Positions 31,506-43,205 are shown, counted from the stretch's first letter. The stretch is DNA of 54,211 nt from an uncultured bacterium (GCA_903885965.1 CAISKQ010000058.1:1-54211), one strand, 5' to 3'. Numbers and translations are program-made. Notes: generated by a model from the letters alone, not told the origin.

Positions 31506-32450
31506 ATGGAAAAGAAAATAGTCATCGGCATTCCTTGCTACAATGAAGCGCCGTCAATAGAAAAAGTCGTCGAGGATTTCAGGCGAGAACTTCCGACAGC
31601 GGATATTTTAGTGGTGGACAATAATTCCAAAGATCAAACAGCTCAGCTTGCGAAAAAAGCTGGCGCAATTGTTATTTGCGAAAAAAGGCAAGGAAAAGGT
31701 TTTGCTGTCCAGCGGATTTTTCAGGAGTTTTCTGGTGATGCCCTGGTCTTAGTTGATGGAGATGATACCTATATTGCTTCAGATGTGCACAAATTGCTGG
31801 CTCTTTTTGAAAAAGGCGAGGCTGAAATGGTAGTGGGAAACAGGATTCATGAAAAAAATAAAAAGACATTCTCCTTAAGTCATTGGTATGGTAATAAATT
31901 TCTAACAACATGTTTGAATTTTTCTTTCGGGACAAGACTTTCTGATATGGAATCTGGTTTTCGAGTGATTGACGGGAAGTTTGTTTTGATTAGTTCGCTT
32001 TTAGCTGGTGGATTTAACACGGAGCCTGAAATAACTATTCAGGCTCTGGAAAAAGGTATGAGAATTAAAGAGGTCCAAATTTCTTTGCAGACCAGAAAGG
32101 CAGGAAGCTCATCGAAATTAAACGCTGTTAAAGATGGTATAATGGCCCTATACACTGTGGTTTCATTGTTTCGAGATTATAAACCAATGAATTTCTTTGC
32201 TCTTTTTTCTGGAGTTTTATTTGTGCTTGGCATGAGTCTTGGCTGGTATGGTGTGCGGGGATATTTTTCCTCTGGCTTAGTTGATCATTTACCAGCCCTG
32301 GTAGTGGCTAATTTTTTAGTGCTCGCAAGCTTCATTAGTTTTATCGCTGGGCTTATCTTGAGTTCTATTAAGCGACGACATAATGAGTTGGTCGTTATTT
32401 TAAATAGAAAAAAAAATGAAAATTGGAATTATTATTGTAAATTACAATAA
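31506..32450 (+). CDS. GT2 glycosyltransferase, dolichol-phosphate-sugar-synthase-like
   Basis: The 314-residue protein has a GT-A domain: VIGIPCYNEAPSIEKVVEDF, VVDNNSKDQT, then the DxD-type metal site LVDGDDTYI, then a DMESGFRV acceptor motif. Two membrane helices sit at about 225-245 and 265-285. These features match enzymes that load a sugar onto a lipid phosphate. It starts ten bases after the GT-C-like gene, whose lipid-linked sugar donor it could make. Its last 35 bases overlap the next gene. Confidence 0.9.
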   Translation: MEKKIVIGIPCYNEAPSIEKVVEDFRRELPTADILVVDNNSKDQTAQLAKKAGAIVICEKRQGKGFAVQRIFQEFSGDALVLVDGDDTYIASDVHKLLALFEKGEAEMVVGNRIHEKNKKTFSLSHWYGNKFLTTCLNFSFGTRLSDMESGFRVIDGKFVLISSLLAGGFNTEPEITIQALEKGMRIKEVQISLQTRKAGSSSKLNAVKDGIMALYTVVSLFRDYKPMNFFALFSGVLFVLGMSLGWYGVRGYFSSGLVDHLPALVVANFLVLASFISFIAGLILSSIKRRHNELVVILNRKKNENWNYYCKLQ

Positions 32451-33444
32451 AAAAGACTTATTGGAAAAGTGTTTACATTCTCTTGAGAAAGTTTCATATG
32501 AAAAATTTCAAGTTTTAGTTGTGGACAATGGTTCAAATGATGAATCCTTAGAATTTGTCGGTAAAAATTTTCCCAATGTTGATCTGATAAAAATGGGTTA
32601 TAACTCTGGCTTTTGCAAAGCTAATAATATCGGCATTAAAAGAGCTTTCGAGCTTGAGTGTGAAGCGGTGTTGTTGCTTAATAATGACACAGAAGTTGAG
32701 CCTGGTTTTTTGACTGCCATGGTAGGTTCACTAGACTGCAAAGAAAAAATAGGAATGGTAGCTGCGAAGATACCTTTTTTGAAGCGCAAAAATTTGATAG
32801 ATTCATGTGGCTTAGTTATAACGCCTGACGGACTGACTAAAAATAATGGCTCCGAAGAAGACGTTAGTCTTTTTAATAAAAAAGAGGAAGTTTTTTGCCC
32901 TGCTGGCGCAGCAGCTCTTTATGCAAAGCAATTACTGGATGATATTGAATATGATGGTCAATACCTTGATGAAGCGTTTGGATTTTATTTTGAAGAATTG
33001 GATTTAGGTTGGCGCGCTAGATTGAGAGGATGGAGATGCATGTTTGTTCCTGAAGCAGTAGTGTATCATTTGAAAAGTGCAACTGCTGGTGCTTATTCTG
33101 AATTCGTTGCATTTCACACTAATCGAAATATTTTTTATAATATTATAAAAAATTATCAATCATCCTTAGCATTGCGAGCATTGGGGCTTACTTTCTTGAG
33201 GTATGGTCTTTTGCTGTTTGGAATTTTTAGTGGAAAAGGTCCTGCTGACAGGATAAACAAGCAAATTGGCACATTTAAAATGCTGCGAGCTTGTCTTAGA
33301 GGATGGTTTGATGTGTGTAGGCTTCTGCCTAATATGTTAAAGAAAAGAAGAATAATTAAAAAGAGAATAAGTGTTTCAAAAAAAGAAATTCAAACATGGT
33401 TTTCAAGGTTTGGAATATCCTTTTTTGATTCAATTTATAAATAA
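32416..33444 (+). CDS. GT2 glycosyltransferase, rhamnosyltransferase-like
   Basis: The 342-residue protein has the GT-A fold: GIIIVNYNKKDLLEKCLHSL, VVDNGSND, GYNSGFCKANNIGI, and the DxD-type motif LLNNDTEVEPG, with FFEELDLGWRARLRGW near the catalytic base. That set is typical of WbbL-like rhamnosyl- and related transferases. It has no clear membrane helix apart from a hydrophobic stretch near 260. It is translationally linked to the upstream gene by overlap. The acceptor is unknown. Confidence 0.9.
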   Translation: MKIGIIIVNYNKKDLLEKCLHSLEKVSYEKFQVLVVDNGSNDESLEFVGKNFPNVDLIKMGYNSGFCKANNIGIKRAFELECEAVLLLNNDTEVEPGFLTAMVGSLDCKEKIGMVAAKIPFLKRKNLIDSCGLVITPDGLTKNNGSEEDVSLFNKKEEVFCPAGAAALYAKQLLDDIEYDGQYLDEAFGFYFEELDLGWRARLRGWRCMFVPEAVVYHLKSATAGAYSEFVAFHTNRNIFYNIIKNYQSSLALRALGLTFLRYGLLLFGIFSGKGPADRINKQIGTFKMLRACLRGWFDVCRLLPNMLKKRRIIKKRISVSKKEIQTWFSRFGISFFDSIYK

Positions 33445-33448
33445 AAAT

Positions 33449-34180
33449 ATGAGAATAGGAACAGAACGAATGCGTAGAAGCTTTCCTTTATGGCTTTGGA
33501 ATGAACATCTTGCTCGTTATTTATTTGCTGCTAATTTTGTAGCCAATAAAATTGTTGTTGATTGTGCTTGTGGGGCTGGAATTGGATCGAATATTTTTCT
33601 TAAAAAGGGAGCTGCTCATTTGATTGGATTTGATTTGTCTCAAGAGGCTATTGATATTGCTATGGGTAATAATAAAGATGTTAGTAATGGAGATTTTTAT
33701 GTTGCAAATAGTAATAGTTTGCCATTAGAAAAGGATTATGCGGAAGTTTTTATATCATTAGAAACAATAGAACATATTCAGGAAGATAGTTTATTTCTGA
33801 AAGAAGTTTCCAGGGTAATGAAATCTAAAGGCGTTTTTATTTGTTCGACTCCCAATAGAACAGTTACTAATCCAGGCACCAATCTTGGTCATAAGCCATG
33901 GAACAGCTTTCACGTGAGAGAATATTCTCAAGCAGAATTTTTAAGTTTAATGCATGAGGAATTCGAAGAGGTTGAAATGTATGGCCTTAATGGGATATCT
34001 TTGTCTGTATTGACTTTCGAAAACAAGCTAAGAAAGATTTTTTTCATAAATGGATATGTATGGACTAATATGAAAAAGTTCCTAAAAATTTTTTGGGACG
34101 ATATTGATAATTATAAAATAGAAAAAGTGGCAGCTGATTATGAGTATGAGTATTTAATTGCAGTTTGTTCAAAAAAATAA
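33449..34180 (+). CDS. SAM-dependent methyltransferase (class I)
   Basis: From the ATG at 33449 (MRIGTERMRRS) the protein has 243 residues; the longer frame to 33371 only reads into the previous gene. Motif I is VVDCACGAGIGSNIFLKKGA, motif II is LIGFDLSQEAIDIA, and VFISLETIEHIQEDSLFLKEVSRVMK matches the post-motif region of Methyltransf_11 enzymes. It lies in the glycosyltransferase run and may methylate a sugar or lipid carrier. The substrate is not evident. Confidence 0.9.
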   Translation: MRIGTERMRRSFPLWLWNEHLARYLFAANFVANKIVVDCACGAGIGSNIFLKKGAAHLIGFDLSQEAIDIAMGNNKDVSNGDFYVANSNSLPLEKDYAEVFISLETIEHIQEDSLFLKEVSRVMKSKGVFICSTPNRTVTNPGTNLGHKPWNSFHVREYSQAEFLSLMHEEFEEVEMYGLNGISLSVLTFENKLRKIFFINGYVWTNMKKFLKIFWDDIDNYKIEKVAADYEYEYLIAVCSKK

Positions 34181-34186
34181 AATAAT

Positions 34187-35137
34187 ATGCAAGTTATTGA
34201 TAATGGGCAATGTCTTATCTGTGGTGGGGAAATGAAATTTTTTCTTACTGGGAAGGATTATCTGTATCGAACTAGTAAGAAAGATTTTAAAATATATAAA
34301 TGCACTATTTGTGGGCTTGAAAGAATAACACCCATGCCTAGCAGTGTCGAATTGAAAAATGCCTACCCAGAAAAATATTATTCTCTTAATATGGTTAATA
34401 ATATGGGCTTGCTTTCAAAAATAAAAAAAAGCAGCATTCAAATAAATTATGCTTGCAAGAACTTAGCAGTTAAGAAATTGGTAGCTGGCGCAATGAATAT
34501 TTTTTATTATTTCGGTTTGCCGGAAAATTTTAAAGAAGGTTCTAGGGCACTTGATATTGGATGTGGTGATGGATATGACGTTCAATTGATGCGTCATTGC
34601 AATTGGGAGGCTTATGGATTTGAAGTTGGAGCTAGGGGGTCGCTGGAAAATGTCTTCTATGATAGCTCTTTGGATCTCGTTGATTTTGGTGGTATGCAAT
34701 TTGATTTGGTTAGGATGTGGCATTCTTTTGAACACATGAAAGATCCACGTGCTTGTCTTGTAGTAATAAATAGTTTAATGAAAGAGAACGGTTTCTTGGT
34801 GATGGCCGTGCCAAATACTAGAAGTGTAGCAGCTTGGTTTTTTGGTAAATATTACCTGGGACGTGATATCCCTCGACATTTATTCGGTTATAATGATAAA
34901 AATATTGTTACCTTGTTAGCTAAAAATAATTTCAAAGTAATTAAAATAAGGTATCAATCCTTAAATGGGATAGCTGCAAGTATTAGTAATTTGATTAATG
35001 AAAAATTTAAAACAAAACTTGATTGGCAAGGAAATTTTATTTGGATTGCCTTGTGGCTTCCACTGGAATATTTTATTAGTTTTGCTAGACTTTCGGACCA
35101 AATGTCGATAGTTGTCACGAAGGAATTAAGCGAGTAG
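34187..35137 (+). CDS. SAM-dependent methyltransferase with N-terminal zinc ribbon
   Basis: The 316-residue protein starts with CLICGG and a later CTICGLER (about residues 9-47), a four-Cys zinc ribbon. The methyltransferase core has ALDIGCGDGYDVQLMRH as motif I and VRMWHSFEHMKDPRACLVVINSLMKENGFLVMAVPN. This architecture is common in surface-polysaccharide clusters as a sugar methyltransferase. It follows the previous gene by six bases. A hydrophobic segment at about 280-300 could touch the membrane. Confidence 0.88.
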   Translation: MQVIDNGQCLICGGEMKFFLTGKDYLYRTSKKDFKIYKCTICGLERITPMPSSVELKNAYPEKYYSLNMVNNMGLLSKIKKSSIQINYACKNLAVKKLVAGAMNIFYYFGLPENFKEGSRALDIGCGDGYDVQLMRHCNWEAYGFEVGARGSLENVFYDSSLDLVDFGGMQFDLVRMWHSFEHMKDPRACLVVINSLMKENGFLVMAVPNTRSVAAWFFGKYYLGRDIPRHLFGYNDKNIVTLLAKNNFKVIKIRYQSLNGIAASISNLINEKFKTKLDWQGNFIWIALWLPLEYFISFARLSDQMSIVVTKELSE

Positions 35138-35327
35138 TTGTTTATTTTGAAATTGTTTAGTCAGTGTTTTTTTGAGACGTGAATATTGAAATAAGATTGG
35201 TATATTTTCCGTGTTTATGGTAAGATATATATGTAAGTAAGCAATGTGAATAAGTAAAAAATGCTAGGAAAAGAGATTTAGTTGGTGATTGCAAGAAAGG
35301 ATTAAACTAATATTGCAGTTTTGCTTG

Positions 35328-35333
35328 TATAAT
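35328..35333 (+). promoter_or_regulatory. -10 box before the prepilin peptidase gene
   Basis: TATAAT lies 25 bp before the ATG at 35359 and 4 bp before an in-frame TTG at 35338. The 190 bp before it (from 35138) contain no gene. Confidence 0.55.
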
Positions 35334-35358
35334 TTTTTTGAAAAGAAGCGGTAAATTT

Positions 35359-36159
35359 ATGATTATTATTTTTCTCATCTTTGGCCTTATTATTGGTAGC
35401 TTTCTAAATGCCGTTGTATATCGACTCAATGCTGTAGAGTCTTTGATGGAGCGATCACATTGCCCTAATTGCAAGAAGATGGTTCGTTGGTTTGATAATG
35501 TTCCACTCTTTAGTTTTATTTTGCTAAGTGCAAGATGTAGGGATTGTGGAGAAAAAATTTCCTGGCAATATCCTATAGTGGAAGCCTCAACTGGAGTAAT
35601 TTTTGCCCTGATTGGGAATTATTTTTTTGATATTGCTAATTTTTCGACCTGGGCACTGGCGGCTTATTACTTGATTATATTTTCGATTTTGATGATTATT
35701 TTTGTGTATGATTTTAAATACATGGAAATTCCAATGTTGATTCTGTGGCTTGGAATTGGTGTAAGTTTGGTGTATTTTATTTTTTCTGACTGGCAAAGTT
35801 TCCATAGCGCTGGCTCTATTTTTGATTTAAGATTGGTTTCTGGTATTTTAGGTGGTTTAATAGCTGGGGGATTTTTCTATGGCTTAGCTGCTTACTCAAA
35901 GGAAACATGGATGGGTTATGGCGACGCGTATCTTGGTTTACTGGCAGGCCTCGTTGTTGGGTGGTCAGATATTTTCTTAGCGATGATGGCCTCCTTTGTA
36001 ATTGGGGCGTTTGTTAGTGTGGTGCTCATTGTGGTGAGTAAAAAAACCATGAAGAGTCAGGTTCCATTTGCACCTTTTTTGATTTGCGGTATTTTTCTGG
36101 TCATATTTCTTCCTAGGATTTTTCCTCAACTGCAGCCCTACTTTTTACTTTTTAGTTAA
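35359..36159 (+). CDS. pilD: Prepilin peptidase
   Basis: From the ATG at 35359 the protein has 266 residues. It begins with FGLIIGSFLNAVVYRL, then the methylase-type zinc loop with CPNC and CRDC (about 33-75), and EKISWQYPIVE. The two catalytic aspartates are in DFKYMEIP and GYGDAYLG. It has about seven to eight membrane helices. It cleaves leaders at G-F sites and may methylate the new N-terminus. Its substrates are the four upstream pilins and the three following pseudopilins. Confidence 0.94.
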   Translation: MIIIFLIFGLIIGSFLNAVVYRLNAVESLMERSHCPNCKKMVRWFDNVPLFSFILLSARCRDCGEKISWQYPIVEASTGVIFALIGNYFFDIANFSTWALAAYYLIIFSILMIIFVYDFKYMEIPMLILWLGIGVSLVYFIFSDWQSFHSAGSIFDLRLVSGILGGLIAGGFFYGLAAYSKETWMGYGDAYLGLLAGLVVGWSDIFLAMMASFVIGAFVSVVLIVVSKKTMKSQVPFAPFLICGIFLVIFLPRIFPQLQPYFLLFS

Positions 36160-36168
36160 TTTTATTCT

Positions 36169-36711
36169 ATGTTGGCTAATCAAGAAAAACAAAAAAATTT
36201 TCAAATTAAAAAAAATGAATCAGTAAGGAGTGGTTTTACGCTGATTGAACTTTTGATGGTTATTGTGATTATTTCGATAATGTCGGGAGTTATACTGACT
36301 AATCTTAATCAGGGCAATGGGTCGAATGAACTTGAAATTGCTGCCCTTCAGACTGTTGCTCAACTTAGATCATTGCAAAGTGATGCTGTTAATGGGCGGG
36401 GTATCGGAGGTGTAACCGCGTGCAAGTTTCAGATCCAAGTTTCTAATGGTACAAAAACATACACAACCACCATTAGTGATTGTGCTTCAACTCCTGCTAT
36501 AATGGGGTCGCCTATTTCTACTTATTTTAGTGCAAAAAAAGCGAATGGTACTGTTATTTCAACGGGTCCTGATATAACATTTTTTTTCACTTCCCCTTTA
36601 GGGACAGTTAATACTGCTGGTCAGATAGTGCTGACTTCAGGAACTGAGAATTATTATGTTTGCGTCAATGCCTCAGGAAATATCTTTTCTCAAAAAAATG
36701 CATGTCCATAA
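36169..36711 (+). CDS. Pseudopilin, GspH/FimT-like
   Basis: The 180-residue prepilin has the site SG-FTLIELLMVIVIISIMSGVIL, preceded by a polar leader of about 20 residues. The outer domain is longer than in the major pilins and has paired Cys near the C-terminus (YVCVNASGNIFSQKNACP). Its place first in a set of three after the peptidase fits a minor pilin of the initiation complex. It begins nine bases after the peptidase stop. Confidence 0.85.
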   Translation: MLANQEKQKNFQIKKNESVRSGFTLIELLMVIVIISIMSGVILTNLNQGNGSNELEIAALQTVAQLRSLQSDAVNGRGIGGVTACKFQIQVSNGTKTYTTTISDCASTPAIMGSPISTYFSAKKANGTVISTGPDITFFFTSPLGTVNTAGQIVLTSGTENYYVCVNASGNIFSQKNACP

Positions 36712-36774
36712 TTGATAGAAAATAAATGCTTACCTTGGAAACGTGAAGTTAAAAAATGCTTTAATGATAATTTT

Positions 36775-37365
36775 ATGAAAAAAATAATTTCAGAAATGCT
36801 GTATATGAAAAAATATAGTCAAGATAGGAAAGTCTTTTCTAAGGCAAGGGGCTTTTCCTTGATTGAGGTTTTGTTTTCGCTACTGGTATTTGCTATTGGA
36901 ATTGTTAGCGTTGTTTCAATTATGACGGCTAACATCAAAGTTTCCGTAAACTCTAAGGATCAGATTATTGCTGCCCAACTTACTCAAGAGGGGATTGAAT
37001 TTATCAAAAATTTGATTGATAATGCTGACCCAAGAGTTACAGGTAATATTTTACCTTACAATAATTATAGGGTAGATATGCCAGATTCATCGGGGATAAG
37101 GTTTGCACCTGCTGGTGGTCTGTATCGGCTATATCTAAATTCGACGAGTGGTATTTACTCTCACAATTCGAGTGGAGCAGTTACAAAATTTGCCAGAAGA
37201 ATAGATCTAGATGCCAACAGTGATGGATTAGAGGTTGGAAAAAAAATAGTCACAAGTACGGTTTCTTGGGATGGTACAGGGACTTTTCCGGATGTTTGCA
37301 ACATTTCAAATAAGTGCGCAAAGGCGACACTGGTTATATCTCCCGCCATTCTCCCGCATCCTTAA
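36775..37365 (+). CDS. Pseudopilin, PilV/GspI-like
   Basis: The start is placed at the ATG at 36775; another ATG at 36805 (MKKYSQDRK) is equally possible, and the 36712 extension has no good start codon. The cleavage site is RG-FSLIEVLFSLLVFAIGIVSVVSIM, which is the PilV/GspI form of the motif. The outer domain has DQIIAAQLTQEGIEFIKNLID, the typical 'QEGIE' helix of PilV-like proteins. Two Cys near the end may form a disulfide. It is a minor pilin. Confidence 0.85.
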   Translation: MKKIISEMLYMKKYSQDRKVFSKARGFSLIEVLFSLLVFAIGIVSVVSIMTANIKVSVNSKDQIIAAQLTQEGIEFIKNLIDNADPRVTGNILPYNNYRVDMPDSSGIRFAPAGGLYRLYLNSTSGIYSHNSSGAVTKFARRIDLDANSDGLEVGKKIVTSTVSWDGTGTFPDVCNISNKCAKATLVISPAILPHP

Positions 37366-37403
37366 ATGGGAAATTGCTGAGTTAATAAGTATCATTTTAT
37401 TTT

Positions 37404-37982
37404 ATGTGGATAAAAAAGAAGATAGAAAATATAAAAAAGGCTTGCATGGAAAAGAAGCTCGGGTTTACCTTATTGGAAACGCTTATTTCGGTTCTATTGT
37501 TTTCTTTTATTGCTGTGATGATGTCCGGAGTATTCGGAACTTTTTTGAAAAACTATATTGAAGCAAGAATAATGCTTCAAGGGGTTGATGGCACCCAATT
37601 TGCTATGAATCTCATGGCAAAAACAATTAGAACGGGTGAGGTGAAGTACACCGTTGGTAGCAATACTCTATTTCTCTACGACCGTGCTCAAAAAAAGTGT
37701 ATGGAATATATATATGTTCCTGCTTCCTCAAAAATGCAAGTTGATATAAGTACTACAAGCAATGAGGGATCTGTTGACAGGTGCACATTTGCTTCAATGG
37801 GTGGAGCGCAAGACATTACTCAATCAAACATGATAACGAACGCATCATTTATTGTAGTGCCATCTACCCCATCAAGTATGGGAATTGTTACCTTAGCACT
37901 TACTGTAAGTTCGCCTGGGCAAAGAACTTCTCCTGTGCAAGTGCAGATGACAGTTTCGCTGCGAAATAATACAATGTACTAG
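37404..37982 (+). CDS. Pseudopilin, PilW/GspJ-like
   Basis: The 192-residue prepilin has a leader of about 20 residues and the site LG-FTLLETLISVLLFSFIAVMMSGVFG. The rest has GTQFAMNLMAKTIRTGEV, the helix typical of PilW/GspJ, followed by beta segments. The expected PilX/GspK gene is absent; the next gene is ligA. It ends the pilus block and is closed by the terminator at 38059. Confidence 0.83.
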   Translation: MWIKKKIENIKKACMEKKLGFTLLETLISVLLFSFIAVMMSGVFGTFLKNYIEARIMLQGVDGTQFAMNLMAKTIRTGEVKYTVGSNTLFLYDRAQKKCMEYIYVPASSKMQVDISTTSNEGSVDRCTFASMGGAQDITQSNMITNASFIVVPSTPSSMGIVTLALTVSSPGQRTSPVQVQMTVSLRNNTMY

Positions 37983-38058
37983 TGTTCGAGGTTCAAGTGG
38001 CTTGTATTTTATGGAATGATCCTCTTTCTCTCATTGGATAAAAAACTTGTCGTGACTC

Positions 38059-38086
38059 AAAAAAAGCATCTCGGGATGCTTTTTTT
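38059..38086 (+). terminator. Terminator of the minor-pilin operon
   Basis: AAAAAAAGCATC pairs with GATGCTTTTTTT around a TCGG tetraloop. It is strong and symmetric. Confidence 0.92.
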
Positions 38087-38088
38087 GA

Positions 38089-40365
<2,277 letters not shown>

Positions 40366-40397
40366 ATTGAATTTTGAAATTATATTTCGCTCGCATC

Positions 40398-40462
40398 GCA
40401 TACATTTTTCTTTTTATCCCAGTAAAATCTGCTGATTTTAAGTGAAAAAAGAAAAAGTATGC
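40398..40462. repeat. Inverted repeat between ligA and gatC
   Basis: GCATACATTTTTCTTTTT (40398-40415) pairs with AAAAAGAAAAAGTATGC (40446-40462) with one bulged base. It may end the ligA transcript. Confidence 0.65.
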
Positions 40463-40481
40463 TCTGCTCACTTACGCAGTT

Positions 40482-40487
40482 TATAAT
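40482..40487 (+). promoter_or_regulatory. -10 box of gatC
   Basis: TATAAT gives a leader of about 11 nt to the ATG at 40505. Confidence 0.55.
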
Positions 40488-40504
40488 TCTTAGCTTAAGA
40501 AATT

Positions 40505-40792
40505 ATGTTAACAAAAGAAGAAATTTTACACATTGCAACGCTGGCCAGAATTGGGGTCAATGAGAAAGACGTTGAAAAATATCAACATGATTTGTCTGAA
40601 ATTTTGGATTATTTCAAAAAATTAGACCAAGTTGATGTGACAGGAGTTGAACCGATTGGGCATATTACTGGCATGCAAAACGTTTTTCGCACAGACGCGA
40701 ATTTTTATTTTGGCTCAATTGGAAAGCAGGCGATTATGCAAAATGTGCCGGAAGAGAAAGACGGATATGTAAAGGTTAAGTCTGTTTTGTAG
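40505..40792 (+). CDS. gatC: Asp-tRNA(Asn)/Glu-tRNA(Gln) amidotransferase subunit C
   Basis: The 95-residue protein has LTKEEILHIATLARIGVNEKDVEKYQHDLSEILDYFKKLDQVDVTGVEP, which is the whole GatC signature. GatC wraps GatA and GatB and stabilises the complex. Its presence next to gatA implies the indirect route to Gln-tRNA and/or Asn-tRNA. gatB is not in this window. The intergenic gap to gatA holds a long dispersed repeat. Confidence 0.95.
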   Translation: MLTKEEILHIATLARIGVNEKDVEKYQHDLSEILDYFKKLDQVDVTGVEPIGHITGMQNVFRTDANFYFGSIGKQAIMQNVPEEKDGYVKVKSVL

Positions 40793-40865
40793 GGTTTTTA
40801 GGGAGAATGGGGTTGTTAGGTGAAATAATAGGACAAATAAGACTAAGAGGATGGAAAGAGAATGT

Positions 40866-41056
40866 AATTTAAAATAATCAAGATACAACGTAGTTTTAAA
40901 ATAACCAAGAAACAAGAAACAAAAACCCTGCCTACCGGCAGGCAGGCAAACAAATCTCAAATTCAAAAAATCAATAACCAAGCATTTTGTAATTTGGATT
41001 TTGATTATTGTAATTTGTTTGTGATTTGTATTTTGATGTTTGTATCTTTATTTCAG
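40866..41056. repeat. Long AT-rich dispersed inverted repeat (copy A)
   Basis: The left arm carries ATAACCAAGAAACAAGAAAC and CAAACAAATCTCAAATTC. The right arm (TTGGATTTTGATTATTG, GTTTGTGATTTGTATTTTG, GTTTGTATC) is its approximate complement. It closely resembles 49091-49230 upstream of gyrB, and also 48310-48400. Confidence 0.7.
40926..40946. repeat. CPR-type GC-rich palindrome nested in the AT-rich repeat
   Basis: CCTGCC-TACC-GGCAGG with a further CAGG. Its minus-strand reading gives the peptide CLPAGRQ, a recurring artefact in CPR annotations. The matching repeat at 49091 lacks this block, so it looks like an insertion. Confidence 0.75.
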
Positions 41057-41057
41057 T

Positions 41058-42527
41058 ATGATTAGAGAATTTCACAATAAATTAGTCAACAGGGAAATAA
41101 CTGCAACGCAATTGGCGCAGCAGTATTTTGATGTGATTGAAAAAAAAGACACAGAAATTGGAGCATATTTGACAATTACGAAGCAACTTGCTTTTGAGCA
41201 GGCAAAATTCGTAGATGAAAAGATTGCCAGGGGTGAGGAAATTGGTTTAATGGAGGGAATCCCGGGAGCCATTAAGGACATGATTTGTGTCGAAGGCGTG
41301 CGAGCAACAGCTGGTTCAAAAATTCTCGACAACTACATTGCACCCTTTGATGCGACAGTTATTAGAAAGCTTAAAGAAAATGGCGCGGTGATTCTTGGCA
41401 AGGCTAATCAAGATGAATTTGCAATGGGATCTTCAACCGAGACTAGCGCCTATCAGATCACAAAAAACCCGGTTGATACAAGCCGCGTGCCAGGAGGTTC
41501 TTCTGGTGGAAGCGCTGCAGCCGTAGCGGCAGACGAGGCAGTATGGTCATTGGGAACCGATACAGGAGGCTCAATTAGACAACCGGCTTCATTTTGTGGG
41601 GTGGTTGGACTTAAGCCGACTTATGGCAGGGTTTCGAGATATGGTGGAATCGCAATGGCTTCAAGTCTCGACCAAATCGGACCGTTTGCAAAAACTGTGG
41701 AGGATGCAGCCATTGTACTTAGCGCTATTTCTGGAGAAGACCCAATGGACGCGACAAGCGCAAAAAGCTCTGACAAAAAATATGAAGACTTCTTGACTGG
41801 TGATATCAAGGGAAAAACTATTGGAATACCAAAAGAATATGTTGAAAATCTTGAAGGTGAAATCAAGGAAATTTTTGAAAAATCAGTCGAAAAATTCAAA
41901 GCTTTAGGGGCTAAAGTGGAAACTGTGAGTTTGCCTCACTCGCAGTATGCTTTGTCAGTTTATTATATAATTATGACAAGTGAGGTTAGTTCTAATCTTG
42001 CAAAATTTGATGGAATTAAATTTGGTATGCGCGCTGATGATTTATCCGAATCAAAAAACGAATTAGAATCGAATAAAAAAACAAATACTTTGCCAAAAAA
42101 TCTCCTAGAAACATATTTAGACACCAGGAAAATTGGCTTCGGAGATGAAGTTAAGCGCAGAATAATGCTTGGAACATATACGCTGAGCGCCGGATATTAT
42201 GACGCATATTATCTTAAGGCTCAGAAGGTTCGCGCGCTTATTCGCAGAGATTTCGAGCAGGCATATAAAAAAGTTGATCTTATTTATTGTCCAACTTGTC
42301 CGGAAGTCGCATTTAAATTTGGTGAAAAAACCGCTGATCCGCTCAAGATGTATCTTTCTGATATTTTCACGATTTCTGTTAATTTGGCAGGTGTGCCGGC
42401 AATTTCTTTTCCGATTGGTTTTTGCGAAGTTGAAGGAAAAAAACTTCCAGTTGGTGGGCAGTTGATAGGGAAATGGTTTGATGAAGAGGGAATTTTGAAC
42501 GCAGCGCATACTTTTGAAATAAATTAG
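41058..42527 (+). CDS. gatA: Asp-tRNA(Asn)/Glu-tRNA(Gln) amidotransferase subunit A
   Basis: From the ATG at 41058 the enzyme has 489 residues, normal for GatA. The amidase catalytic triad is visible: Lys at about residue 73 (GAIKDM), the cis-Ser in GGSSGGSAAAVAA and the nucleophile Ser in GTDTGGSIRQPASFCG. The C-terminal CPTCPEVAFKFGEK and LAGVPAISFPIGF are also family marks. It releases ammonia from Gln or Asn for GatB. The start is chosen over 41040 because that extension falls within the repeat. Confidence 0.96.
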   Translation: MIREFHNKLVNREITATQLAQQYFDVIEKKDTEIGAYLTITKQLAFEQAKFVDEKIARGEEIGLMEGIPGAIKDMICVEGVRATAGSKILDNYIAPFDATVIRKLKENGAVILGKANQDEFAMGSSTETSAYQITKNPVDTSRVPGGSSGGSAAAVAADEAVWSLGTDTGGSIRQPASFCGVVGLKPTYGRVSRYGGIAMASSLDQIGPFAKTVEDAAIVLSAISGEDPMDATSAKSSDKKYEDFLTGDIKGKTIGIPKEYVENLEGEIKEIFEKSVEKFKALGAKVETVSLPHSQYALSVYYIIMTSEVSSNLAKFDGIKFGMRADDLSESKNELESNKKTNTLPKNLLETYLDTRKIGFGDEVKRRIMLGTYTLSAGYYDAYYLKAQKVRALIRRDFEQAYKKVDLIYCPTCPEVAFKFGEKTADPLKMYLSDIFTISVNLAGVPAISFPIGFCEVEGKKLPVGGQLIGKWFDEEGILNAAHTFEIN

Positions 42528-42585
42528 ATTGAGTTTTTTTAGACCGTGATGTTTTAAAGCAGATAATTTTTAATTTTTTAAAGTT

Positions 42586-43119
42586 GTGGATTACGACGTT
42601 ACAGGTTTTATTGATATAATATTTTCTTCTTCGAATGCATTTTATCATTCGTCTGTTTTTCTGGTTTTAAAAATTATTCTCGGAATTTATTTAGCGGTTA
42701 TTCTCGCTGATATTGTGTTGCTGCTAATCCTGCGTGATATTTCTTGGGATATTAAGGTTGGATCGAAGGGTGCAGATATGCCAGTAATTTCAAAGAATAA
42801 AATGCAAAAACGCTGGGATAAAGTCAAAGAAAGGCTCAGTAGCGGCAATGCCTCACAGTATAAGGTTGCAATTATTGAAGCAGATGCCATTGTGGAAGAG
42901 TTATTAGGAGGTATCGGTTATCACGGTGAGAACATGGGTCAAAAACTCGAACAAGTAGGAGAGCTGCATTTGGATGATCATCGCGAGACGCTTATCGAGG
43001 TCCATAAACTTCGTAATCGCATTGTGCATGAAGCTGATTTTGAAATAGACAGGGAAATAGCGGGGGAGGCTATCGATGTTTACGAAAACTTCCTTAAATA
43101 TTTGGAATTTTTGAACTAG
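42586..43119 (+). CDS. Membrane-anchored HEPN-like protein
   Basis: The 177-residue protein starts at a GTG. It has one long membrane helix (about 24-50) and a helical cytoplasmic domain. Near the C-terminus, R143-N-R-I-V-H148 is the R-x4-H motif of HEPN/DUF4145-type domains, followed by an acidic helix. Similar membrane proteins are common and conserved in CPR genomes next to housekeeping genes, so a structural or RNA-related role is as likely as defence. The catalytic function is unproven. Confidence 0.6.
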   Translation: MDYDVTGFIDIIFSSSNAFYHSSVFLVLKIILGIYLAVILADIVLLLILRDISWDIKVGSKGADMPVISKNKMQKRWDKVKERLSSGNASQYKVAIIEADAIVEELLGGIGYHGENMGQKLEQVGELHLDDHRETLIEVHKLRNRIVHEADFEIDREIAGEAIDVYENFLKYLEFLN

Positions 43120-43205
43120 TTTAGTATTGAATATGGGTTCTGGGCTTTAAATATTTAAAAAACCTAAATAAAGTACGCAAGTATTGATTTATTTAAGGCA
43201 AAAAA